A stretch of DNA of 10,967 bases from Desulfobacteraceae bacterium (GTDB taxonomy: Bacteria; Desulfobacterota; DSM-4660; Desulfatiglandales; HGW-15). Within the stretch, counting starts at the first letter, position 1. Every line of letters starts with the position of its first letter. The stretch is taken from assembly GCA_003819975.1 (NCBI GenBank), contig RPPU01000094.1:1-10967 (forward strand), in the 5' to 3' direction. Position numbers and translations under genes: made by a program. Below the pieces are notes generated by a model. The model searched no databases and was not told where the DNA came from. It was given only the letters and a program-made list of their open reading frames with translations. Below, piece after piece: positions 1 to 5,174 of this stretch.

Positions 1-691
1 CCCATTCATTATTGGTTTCGCCTTTATCGAAAGTCACTTGGACATTGTGGCTATTGCCCAGGCTGTCATAGACCCGGACACTGGTTTGATATTCGTAAGC
101 ATTATCGCCCAAATATTGCCCGGTCGGATTATCGCCGTCCCAGGCACTGACCAGCCCATTAGGTCCGGCGCTGTTGTTTTGCGCGCGTGAATCAAGGTTA
201 ACCATGGTTATAGCTGCCGTGGTCTGGGTCGGCGGTGAGGTGAAATTATTTACATTGATATTCTGAAGTGTGCCCTGAATGGCGCCGGTTTGCGGATCAA
301 CCGACCAACCCTGGACATTGTAGCCGTTGCTGGTAACCAAGCTACCGTTTTGATCGAAATGAAAATGACCATCGCGGGTATAATATTGATTACCCCCGGC
401 ATCCTGAACCATGAAATAACCTTGGCCGCCTACAGCCAGATCGGTCTCGGAATCCGTACCCCCCAGGGCGCCCGGTTCAAAATTTTGGGAAATATCGCTT
501 ACCGCCGTTCCCCGGCCTACTTGAGAAACGCCGTTGCGGGTGTACGTATCCTGAGGAGCTATATCGGCCAGCAGCGTTTCGCCGGCTTTGAAACCGGGTG
601 TGTTTACATTGGCCACATTATTGGCCGAACTCTTCAATTTTTTGGCAAAGGCATCAAGCGCCGATAAAGCCGGCCCCATACCGTTAATCAT
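1..691 (-). CDS. flgE: Flagellar hook protein FlgE, N-terminal part (runs off the left edge)
   Basis: This reading frame is open from the ATG at 691 to the window edge, giving 230 residues. The start has a strong ribosome binding site (GGGAGG at 700-705). Residues 23-35 read ANNVANVNTPGFK, the N-terminal signature of rod, hook and hook-associated proteins. LAVGGQGYFMV (85-95) and YTRDG (104-108), followed by a long N-G-rich stretch ending in GYNVQGW, form the FlgE/F/G body. VYDSLGNSHNVQVTF near the window edge is typical of the FlgE D2 domain and separates it from FlgF and FlgG. The product polymerises outside the cell into the hook that joins the flagellar motor to the filament. FlgE family members usually exceed 400 residues, so about half lies beyond the window. 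The usual upstream neighbour flgD is absent: about 700 bp of non-coding DNA and an IS lie upstream. Identity as a hook/rod-class protein is firm; FlgE rather than a sister protein is likely. Confidence 0.9.
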   Translation of the reverse strand, partial: MINGMGPALSALDAFAKKLKSSANNVANVNTPGFKAGETLLADIAPQDTYTRNGVSQVGRGTAVSDISQNFEPGALGGTDSETDLAVGGQGYFMVQDAGGNQYYTRDGHFHFDQNGSLVTSNGYNVQGWSVDPQTGAIQGTLQNINVNNFTSPPTQTTAAITMVNLDSRAQNNSAGPNGLVSAWDGDNPTGQYLGDNAYEYQTSVRVYDSLGNSHNVQVTFDKGETNNEW

Positions 692-708
692 GTTTTTTTC
701 CTCCCTTT

Positions 709-728
709 TTACGCCCCTAAGGGCGTAA
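709..728 (-). promoter_or_regulatory. Perfect hairpin in the flgE leader, next to the ribosome binding site
   Basis: Arms TTACGCCC (709-716) and GGGCGTAA (721-728) are perfect complements around a 4-nt loop. The hairpin lies three bases upstream of the GGGAGG ribosome binding site of flgE. There is no T-run on either side, so it is not an intrinsic terminator. A role in mRNA stability or ribosome access is inference. Confidence 0.5.
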
Positions 729-888
729 GCCTCCCTCTCGCAAACCGCGCCTTATGGTGTATCGACAAATCGGGGTTGAAAGATAAGAAATTTTGTTCGG
801 AAAAACATAAAGGATTGGTTTTAAAAGGGATTTCTGAAGACAAAAGAAGACAGGAGCCAGAATTCAGGAGACCGAATACGGAAACAGA

Positions 889-947
889 GGAATGAATGGC
901 CCGGCAAAAAATCCGATGTTTTTCGATTACAAACGGCTATTCATTCC
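889..947. repeat. Imperfect inverted repeat, 13-bp arms
   Basis: GGAATGAATGGCC (889-901) and GGCTATTCATTCC (935-947) are complementary at 12 of 13 positions, with a 33-nt spacer. The stretch 692-1120 otherwise shows no ORF of note and no clear sigma-28 or sigma-54 promoter for flgE. This could be a cruciform, a leader structure for flgE or debris of a mobile element. Confidence 0.4.
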
Positions 948-1102
948 GAATCTATTCCTAAACGCTTCGGCCGCGGATGGAGTAAGAGGGGGAACGGCTG
1001 CGATAAGGCGCTGGCGAATTAATGGTACCGATGCTTGAAAAAGCTTGGAGACAATTGATGCCGTTGAATTTCAAACGGATAGAAAAACAGCCAGTCACCT
1101 TG

Positions 1103-1222
1103 ATTGCCTGGTTATAAGGTTTATTGGTAAATTTTACGGGTCAATCCGACTTTCCCAAACGATTTTTTATAAGATTTTTAAAATGTTAGCAGTCAAATTG
1201 AAGGGGGCTATAACCAGGTAAT
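1103..1222. repeat. Inverted repeat bounding a 120-bp segment beside the IS left end
   Basis: ATTGCCTGGTTATA (1103-1116) and TATAACCAGGTAAT (1209-1222) are complementary at 13 of 14 positions, 92 bp apart. The enclosed DNA is AT-rich and non-coding, and contains the candidate left terminal repeat of the IS. It may be a small miniature element, or an alternative left boundary of the IS. Confidence 0.35.
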
Positions 1223-2622
1223 GATCCTTGTTCATGCACCCTTTACTGCCCGTAATTAAGAAAAACTGGAAGTCTCAGTTTTTCTTAATTACGGGCGATA
1301 ATAAAACCTTGAATTACATGGATTAAAGGTCATAGACTCCATACCTATTTTCAAAGGATCAGGCATGATCTAAGAAAAAAGGAGGAGCCTATGAGCCTTA
1401 CTCGAAAATTTATCAGAAACCTGCTTCAATTGAAAGAGCTTTTTGTGTGCGATTACACATTCAACCTTAGAGCCAAAACCTTGCTGCTTTCGGTTAAGCC
1501 CTACAAAACCGGTTGCCGTTGCCCCGAGTGCAAAAAACGTTGCCGTATTGTACATATTCATGGCACACCCCGAATCTGGCGTGATCTTACCCTTTGTGGT
1601 TGGACCGTTTTCTTTTCATATGCTCCCAAAGAAATCCTTTGTAAAAAGCATGGCCGGATTCAGGAAGATATCCCTTGGGCCAATTCATATGCTCGTGTCA
1701 CCTATCGTTTTGAGTATGCCTTGCTGGTTTATTGCCAAATGATGACCCAAAAAGCAGCGGCCCGGCTGCTTCATATCTCGCCTTCCACTCTCTCCGACCT
1801 CTTGCATCAAAGCATCCAGCGCTTGCGGGCGGATCATAAAATTATCGGACTCAAATCTATCGGAATCGATGAAATCTCCTATTGTAAAGGCCATAAATTC
1901 GCCACCATCGTTTATGATCTCGACCGTTCTTGTGTCGTTTGGGTCGGGAAAGGCAAGGGCCGAGAAACCATTGATCGCTTCTTCAATGAATGCCTATCCG
2001 ATTATCAAAAATCCCACATCCAGTCGGCCGCTTGCGATATGAGTGAGGCCTACTTGGGCGCCCTCCAAGACCATTGTCCCAACGCAACCTTGGTTTTGGA
2101 TCGCTTCCATATCGTCAAAGCCATTCATACGGCTCTGGATGATATTCGTAAGGAACAATGGCGCCAAGCCGCTACAGAGGACCGAAAAGTGTTCAAGGGC
2201 TTGCGATGGCTCCTTTTTAAACGCTCCTCTAACCGTTCCAAAAAGGAATCCCGCATTCTTAACACCTTAAGCAAGGCCAACCGTCGTATTCATCGCGCAT
2301 GGATCCTTAAAGATGAGTTTGATCACTTCTGGAATTATAAATATTCCGGATCGGCTGAAAAATTCTTTAAGTATTGGACAAGAGCCGCGCTCAGAACACG
2401 TCTTGAACCTTTTGAAAAATTAGTTAAAACCCTCAGAAAGCATAAAGATCAAATCTTAGCTTTTATCGAAACACGTATTACCAACGCCGTGGCAGAAGGC
2501 ATTAATCGAATCATTAAAATTGTTAAAAACCGTGCCAGCGGTTTCCGAAACCTGGAATCCTTTACCGATATGATTTTCCTCACCGTAGGCGATGTAAATC
2601 TGCCCGGTAAAATTCAACCAAT
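1123..2622 (+). mobile_element. ISL3-family insertion sequence (boundaries approximate)
   Basis: The element carries one ISL3-type transposase. Candidate terminal inverted repeats are ATTGGTAAATTTTACGGG at 1123-1140 and, read on the minus strand, ATTGGTTGAATTTTACCGGG at 2603-2622. They share 16 bases in order, with small gaps. The right repeat lies inside the last codons of the transposase, and outside these stretches the two ends no longer match. I could not find a convincing 8-bp target duplication, so the exact ends are uncertain by tens of bases. The IS lies immediately beyond the last integron-cassette ORF and separates it from the flgE region. Confidence 0.6.
1248..1296. repeat. 21-bp perfect hairpin upstream of the transposase
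   Basis: The arms 1248-1268 (starting GCCCGTAATTAAG) and 1276-1296 (ending CTTAATTACGGGC) are perfect complements around a 7-nt loop. No T-run follows on either strand. The hairpin lies between the candidate IS left end and the transposase. It could block transcripts or ribosomes entering from outside, a device known in other IS families; that role here is inference. Confidence 0.7.
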
Positions 2623-2638
2623 TTTTAGAGTGCTTTAA
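1391..2638 (+). CDS. ISL3-family transposase (DDE)
   Basis: This 415-residue protein is the usual size for ISL3 transposases, which cut and paste their element through a DDE active site. The N-terminal zinc-binding region shows C44-P-E-C47 and C84-K-K-H87. A helix-turn-helix-like stretch (about 118-140, KAAARLLHISPSTLSDLL) follows. The catalytic core has GIDE (D160), ACDMSEAY (D216), LDRFH (D237) and NAVAEGINRIIK (E369), all in the expected order for this family. The start is supported by a strong ribosome binding site (AGGAGG at 1381-1386). The frame is intact from start to stop, so the element may still be active or was inserted recently. The last codons overlap the candidate right inverted repeat. 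Confidence 0.93.
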   Translation: MSLTRKFIRNLLQLKELFVCDYTFNLRAKTLLLSVKPYKTGCRCPECKKRCRIVHIHGTPRIWRDLTLCGWTVFFSYAPKEILCKKHGRIQEDIPWANSYARVTYRFEYALLVYCQMMTQKAAARLLHISPSTLSDLLHQSIQRLRADHKIIGLKSIGIDEISYCKGHKFATIVYDLDRSCVVWVGKGKGRETIDRFFNECLSDYQKSHIQSAACDMSEAYLGALQDHCPNATLVLDRFHIVKAIHTALDDIRKEQWRQAATEDRKVFKGLRWLLFKRSSNRSKKESRILNTLSKANRRIHRAWILKDEFDHFWNYKYSGSAEKFFKYWTRAALRTRLEPFEKLVKTLRKHKDQILAFIETRITNAVAEGINRIIKIVKNRASGFRNLESFTDMIFLTVGDVNLPGKIQPIFRVL

Positions 2639-2670
2639 TATGATAAAAATCCCATACCGTATTGATCAGA

Positions 2671-3003
2671 TTAATGTTTTACTTGTTGGGAGTTTCGGAT
2701 ATAGCCAATTTTACTAATGACTGGATCTAATAATTCATATGATGAAAGCACTGTTTCCTCATCTTCTCCCTGCAATCCAGCCATATCAATAATACTTGGT
2801 TTTTGTATTCCTAATAATTCAACAATTTCATCAGCGTCGAGGTGTGCCTCATATGCTCGGTTAAGAAATAAGAATACACATGCTTTAATTTCTTCAGGTT
2901 TACCTTTTGATACGATCAATGCTGAAACTGTTTCATTAGCTAACCATTCTTTAAATTCAGAATGTTTTAGTTCATTGTGTTGAGCTTTTGAATCGTACTT
3001 CAT
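2671..3003 (-). CDS. Hypothetical small protein, candidate integron cassette 3
   Basis: This 110-residue protein is not one I recognise. It is rich in acidic residues (for example GEDEETVLSSYE) and has no signal peptide or membrane segment. Its sequence is much more AT-rich than the neighbouring ORF, with different codon use, which suggests a separate origin. It begins 16 bases beyond the attC-like palindrome at 3013-3084. An AAGG ribosome-binding motif sits in that short gap, which is the usual spacing for the first gene of an integron cassette. Just before its stop the minus strand reads CCCAACAAG, the same nine bases found at the start of the other attC-like site (about 3535-3543). Any attC beyond the stop is not recognisable and may have been lost to the adjacent IS. 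Confidence 0.65.
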   Translation of the reverse strand: MKYDSKAQHNELKHSEFKEWLANETVSALIVSKGKPEEIKACVFLFLNRAYEAHLDADEIVELLGIQKPSIIDMAGLQGEDEETVLSSYELLDPVISKIGYIRNSQQVKH

Positions 3004-3012
3004 ATTCGAGCC

Positions 3013-3084
3013 TTATAACGTTCAGGGTGTGGGTTTCGACGGCCGCGCAGCGGGCGGCGAATACCCACCACTCTGTGGTTCGAT
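3013..3084 (-). other. attC-like recombination site between cassettes 2 and 3
   Basis: On the minus strand the outer boxes are ATCGAAC (3078-3084, consensus RYYYAAC) and GTTATAA (3013-3019, consensus GTTRRRY); the AAC/GTT triplets pair. Inside, CAG 3023-3025 pairs CTG 3073-3075, GTGGGT 3029-3034 pairs ACCCAC 3063-3068, and TTCG 3035-3038 pairs CGAA 3058-3061. T3062 is left extrahelical, and an inner CCGC/GCGG stem closes a 7-nt loop. An imperfect palindrome of 72 nt with extrahelical bases at the 3' end of one ORF and start of the next is the hallmark of attC. The outer boxes are degenerate. The stop codon of cassette 2 lies inside the site. Confidence 0.6.
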
Positions 3085-3465
3085 GACGTCTTTCTTTCTT
3101 GCCAGTTCTGTCACGTGAGCCAGGAAGGGGCGGAACCACCTATCATATGCTGGGCCAAGAAGGTCGTGCGGTTTCTGCTCGTCATTTGATCTCGCTGAAG
3201 CAGCGAGCAATTCCCAACCACGGCTGCCGTCACGAAAGCAGAAGAGCCACCAATCTCCTAATCGATGCGTCATCCGCAGTCTGAAGACCGGAGTAGACTG
3301 TCGACGCTCGTTCTCCATTTCTGTTTCGTGCGACACAGCCGCCAAGAGTTCCTCCAAGGATTCCTCGACGGGTTCATTGGGCGGCATAGCGAAGATGTCT
3401 GCTTTGACGGTTTCCCAATAAGCGCGGACAAATCTTCGAGCGAACTGGTCAAATCGGCTTTCCAT
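3022..3465 (-). CDS. Hypothetical protein, candidate integron cassette 2
   Basis: I do not recognise this protein (147 residues from the chosen start). It looks soluble, with a Trp-rich central stretch (RLGDWWLFCFRDGSRGW) and a low-complexity Pro/Ser tail (SGGYSPPAARPSKPTP) encoded inside the attC-like site, as often happens with cassette genes. An ATG six codons further upstream, at 3483, is also in frame and gives 153 residues. It overlaps the preceding attC-like site and lacks a ribosome binding site, while the ATG at 3465 follows AGGGA at good spacing, so I prefer 3465. The sequence is GC-rich, unlike cassette 3. Position, strand and the palindromes on both sides support a cassette origin. 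Confidence 0.65.
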   Translation of the reverse strand: MESRFDQFARRFVRAYWETVKADIFAMPPNEPVEESLEELLAAVSHETEMENERRQSTPVFRLRMTHRLGDWWLFCFRDGSRGWELLAASARSNDEQKPHDLLGPAYDRWFRPFLAHVTELARKKDVIEPQSGGYSPPAARPSKPTP

Positions 3466-3481
3466 TGTTCCCTGCTCTGTC

Positions 3482-3543
3482 ATCGTACGTCACAAATCAC
3501 GGTCGGCGCGCTAGCGACGTACCGTGCATTTGTCTTGTTGGGT
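3482..3543 (-). other. attC-like recombination site between cassettes 1 and 2
   Basis: It starts four bases after the cassette 1 stop with ACCCAAC on the minus strand (3537-3543), a full match to the R'' consensus RYYYAAC. The stem pairs ACAAATCACGGT (3492-3503) with ACCGTGCATTTGT (3521-3533), leaving one extrahelical base, and closes with the small palindrome CGCTAGCG (3509-3516). The opposite box is poor: GTACGAT at 3482-3488 instead of GTTRRRY. The structure is attC-like, but the site may have decayed. Confidence 0.6.
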
Positions 3544-3546
3544 GTC

Positions 3547-3825
3547 TTACCATCCTATTTCTTCATCCGTTGCTTCTTGACCGTGCTTGATGCGTGGACA
3601 CGAGGACAGGTCAGCGTTTGCACAGTCCTCGACTGGCTCTGAATTGGAGCGCAGGAACTGCTCGCTATAGCGGGCTCGCGAGAACCGTTGGGCCAAATGG
3701 TCTCCCCATGCGGTTGCATCCTCAATTGTGCCAGCATCGATAACGATGCTGGCGGGCCACTCGCGATCTTGGTCGTCAGGTTCTGCCGATGTGTCCTTGA
3801 ACCAAACTGTGTAAACATATTCCAT
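3547..3825 (-). CDS. Hypothetical small protein, candidate integron cassette 1
   Basis: This 92-residue acidic protein opens with MEYVYTVWFKD, contains EWPASIVIDAG and WGDHLAQRF, and ends in ATDEEIGW. It resembles short uncharacterised bacterial proteins with the same start and end pattern, but I cannot name a family or function. It has no signal peptide or membrane segment. The ATG follows a weak GAGAAGAA ribosome binding site and lies 10 bases after a perfect GTTRRRY core (GTTGAGT, minus strand, 3836-3842), the layout expected for the first cassette inserted at an attI. The stop is followed directly by the attC-like site at 3482-3543. A possible Pc promoter lies about 100 bp upstream. Confidence 0.7.
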   Translation of the reverse strand: MEYVYTVWFKDTSAEPDDQDREWPASIVIDAGTIEDATAWGDHLAQRFSRARYSEQFLRSNSEPVEDCANADLSSCPRIKHGQEATDEEIGW

Positions 3826-3835
3826 TTCTTCTCAC

Positions 3836-3842
3836 ACTCAAC
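3836..3842 (-). other. Candidate attI core (GTTRRRY)
   Basis: The minus strand reads GTTGAGT, a 7/7 match to the integron crossover core GTTRRRY. It sits between the integrase remnant and the first cassette ORF, 10 bases before its ATG. A 7-nt degenerate match alone is weak; the position makes it plausible. Confidence 0.5.
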
Positions 3843-3847
3843 AATGT

Positions 3848-3986
3848 TTATATGGTTTCTATATAACATATCCAAACCGCAATATCGCGGTATAATACCC
3901 TTAATTTTCACCAGTTAAAATGTATTATAATCAATAAATTATCTTGCTTTCAATATAATTTGGGGGTCTTATATAGTTTCTATATA
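3848..3986. repeat. Two direct copies of an 18-bp near-palindrome in the attI region
   Basis: TTATATGGTTTCTATATA (3848-3865) and TTATATAGTTTCTATATA (3969-3986) agree at 17 of 18 positions, 121 bp apart. The second contains a perfect palindrome, TATATAG-N3-CTATATA; the first has one mismatch. One copy lies just past the integrase stop, the other just before the first cassette. Between them lie the Pc-like promoter and a small hairpin, ACCGC/GCGGT (3876-3891). They could be integrase or repressor binding sites. Confidence 0.65.
3924..3953 (-). promoter_or_regulatory. Candidate cassette promoter (Pc-like)
   Basis: On the minus strand TTGAAA (3948-3953) and TATAAT (3924-3929) are separated by 18 bp. 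This is a strong sigma-70-type match reading into cassette 1, about 80 bp before the candidate attI core. The DNA here is very AT-rich, which raises the chance of a spurious match. Confidence 0.5.
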
Positions 3987-3998
3987 TCATCCCTATTT

Positions 3999-4251
3999 TT
4001 ATAGTGCATCTACCGGGCTACGTACCCCTTTTCCTCCCCGATTTAATACATGGGGATAGATCATGGTCGTTTTAATGTCTTTATGACCCAGCAACTCTTG
4101 GATGGTTCGTATGTCATATCCATCAACCAAAAGATGTGTGGCAAAGGAATGTCGCATCGAGCAACTTGGGTTTGCCGTCATTGACCGCTTTGGGAACCGA
4201 TCTTATTTCGACTTGTTTGTGTTTGTTCCGGATGGTGCTTACGTTCAACAT
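3999..4251 (-). pseudogene. intI: Integron integrase IntI with a large internal deletion
   Basis: From the ATG at 4251 (ribosome binding site AGGAGG at 4257-4262) the frame reads about 32 residues ending in GKPKLLD. That resembles the KPKLLDQVR start of the integron integrase core, after a variable N-terminal tail. It then passes out of frame into a stretch that reads [29 protein letters not shown] and [13 protein letters not shown], the diagnostic IntI C-terminus. Three catalytic residues of a tyrosine recombinase are visible there: R (RHSF), H (GH) and the nucleophile Y (MIY). A functional IntI has roughly 320-340 residues, so about 250 codons are missing, with the junction at about 4155-4158 (GATG). 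The first frame stops at 4123. The product cannot recombine DNA. The 3' end faces the cassette ORFs on the same strand, the reverse of the common divergent arrangement. Confidence 0.85.
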
Positions 4252-4275
4252 AAGACCCTCCTTTAGTGGAGCGCC

Positions 4276-4303
4276 AGTATATCACCCGACTGCATGCAGT
4301 CAA
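4276..4303 (-). promoter_or_regulatory. intI promoter with an overlapping palindromic operator
   Basis: On the minus strand TTGACT (4298-4303), a 16-bp spacer and TATACT (4276-4281) form a good sigma-70 promoter 25 bp before the integrase start codon. The perfect 14-bp palindrome GACTGCATGCAGTC (4288-4301) overlaps the -35 box and spacer. Integron integrases are known to be under LexA control in several bacteria. This palindrome has a CTG-N4-CAG core, unlike the usual LexA spacing, so identification as a LexA site is inference. Confidence 0.7.
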
Positions 4304-4316
4304 GAAAATTTAAAAA

Positions 4317-4372
4317 TTAGGTTGATAGGATAGATCTTCCGGAATGAAAAGCTAACTCGCCAAAATCTTCAT
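4317..4372 (-). pseudogene. Remnant of a DUF5615 (PIN-like) toxin gene, start fused to end
   Basis: The ATG at 4372 overlaps the DUF433 stop by ATGA, the normal coupling of a toxin-antitoxin pair. It reads MKILA, as DUF5615 toxins begin, then hits a stop at 4352. In another frame the same bases read NEDFGELAFHSG, which matches the DKDFGELVF segment near the C-terminus of this family. The gene therefore seems to have lost its middle by a deletion between two copies of a sequence close to GAAGATTTTGGCG. A functional toxin of about 110 residues is no longer encoded. Confidence 0.65.
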
Positions 4373-4617
4373 TGTCGGCCTTGTTCCAAAACAGGCGTTT
4401 CATAAATTAATTCTCGGCTAAGCATATCTCTAGCGTATGCCAAACAAGCCTGGATATTTTCATGAGTCAAACCCGGATAATTTTGCAGGATATCTTCTTC
4501 TTTCCAGTCTTGAGCCAGAAGATCAATGATAAACTCAACGGTTAAACGAGTTCCCTTAATAATTGGTTTTCCAACCATTATTTTAGGATTAATAACGATA
4601 TGATTTTCCCATTTCAT
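4369..4617 (-). CDS. DUF433 antitoxin-like protein
   Basis: The 82-residue product shows the DUF433 pattern: HIVINPKIMVGKPIIKGTRLTVEFIIDLLAQ, then a DILQNYPGLTHENIQACLAYA helix region. DUF433 proteins are small helix-turn-helix-type antitoxins, commonly paired with a PIN-like DUF5615 toxin and repressing their own operon. An in-frame ATG lies 7 codons upstream at 4638. The ATG at 4617 is preceded at ideal spacing by AGGAGGAGG, which sits inside that upstream extension, so 4617 is the better start. The reading frame is intact. The partner toxin directly downstream is destroyed, so the antitoxin looks orphaned. It lies upstream of the intI remnant on the same strand. Confidence 0.85.
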   Translation of the reverse strand: MKWENHIVINPKIMVGKPIIKGTRLTVEFIIDLLAQDWKEEDILQNYPGLTHENIQACLAYARDMLSRELIYETPVLEQGRQ

Positions 4618-4651
4618 AACATCCTCCTCCTGAATCATATGGTTAGTATTG

Positions 4652-4680
4652 ATTATAAACGATATGGGTTAAATAGTCGA
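4652..4680 (-). promoter_or_regulatory. Promoter for the DUF433 gene
   Basis: On the minus strand TCGACT (4675-4680), a 17-bp spacer and a perfect TATAAT (4652-4657) lie about 35 bp before the chosen start codon. The -10 is consensus; the -35 matches 4 of 6. Confidence 0.6.
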
Positions 4681-4717
4681 ATTCCTTTTTTGGCCGATCA
4701 CCTATTAGGCAATCCTT

Positions 4718-5137
4718 TTACCCTTTCTTCCCCATCGGCATGATCAGCAACGGCTCATGGGCCTGAGGAATGCCCAGAATTTCAATCACTCGTTGATCCT
4801 CAAAAACGCCCACAATCCCGGATCCTAATCCCAAGGCTTTGGCTTCTGAAAAAATATGTCGACCCACATGCCCGGCTTCGATCAAAGCATAAAGATCCAA
4901 CGGATAAAGCGCCCCGCCCCAGGCTGCGGACCGCTTAAACCCGTCTGACTCGGTCCCACCATAGGCCGCCCAAAACATCTGCCCCAAAAATTCAGAGCTG
5001 ATCGGATCTGATTGGAAAGCCCGGATGATGCGCTGGTTTTTCAAAGTCGCCTCAAGGGTCATTTCTCCGTTAAAATTCGGCTTGGGTAATTGCATCTGGC
5101 CTTCAATGCCATCATTGATTAGACTTGATAATAACAA
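4718..5137 (-). pseudogene. SagB-type nitroreductase with an internal deletion
   Basis: The frame reads 139 residues. The N-terminal half shows LPKPNFNGEMTLEATLKNQR, then the FMN-binding start of the SagB-like nitroreductase fold (SAAWGGALYPLDLYAL, about 70-85). It then jumps directly to IEAGHVGRHIFSEAKALGLGSGIVGVFED (86-114) and EPLLIMPMGKKG, the C-terminal part. In the family these two blocks are separated by roughly 60-80 residues, including part of the flavin-binding core, so the protein lacks its centre while staying in frame. The junction is near 4880-4890. LYAL here and the YALIEAGH-type motif of intact relatives could have provided a short direct repeat. No ATG is available upstream of a stop codon; TTG at 5137 is the best start and has no ribosome binding site. 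It is probably non-functional. Confidence 0.7.
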
Positions 5138-5174
5138 ATTGCCGCGACGTTTGATAGTTAACTATAACGGCATT

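Noticed and set aside
290..667. Plus-strand ORF of 125 codons
   Set aside because: It lies antisense inside flgE, which has a clear protein signature and ribosome binding site on the minus strand.
692..1000. Sigma-28 or sigma-54 promoter for flgE
   Set aside because: No convincing match to either consensus with correct spacing was found on the minus strand.
3265..3642. Plus-strand ORF of 125 codons across the cassette junction
   Set aside because: It runs antisense through cassette 2, the attC-like site and cassette 1, with no ribosome binding site or family resemblance.
3555..3911. Minus-strand ORF of 118 codons in another frame over cassette 1
   Set aside because: It overlaps the better-supported cassette 1 frame, has shadow-like composition and crosses the candidate attI core.
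4618..4638. Longer DUF433 start at 4638
   Set aside because: The strong ribosome binding site lies within this extension and serves the ATG at 4617.
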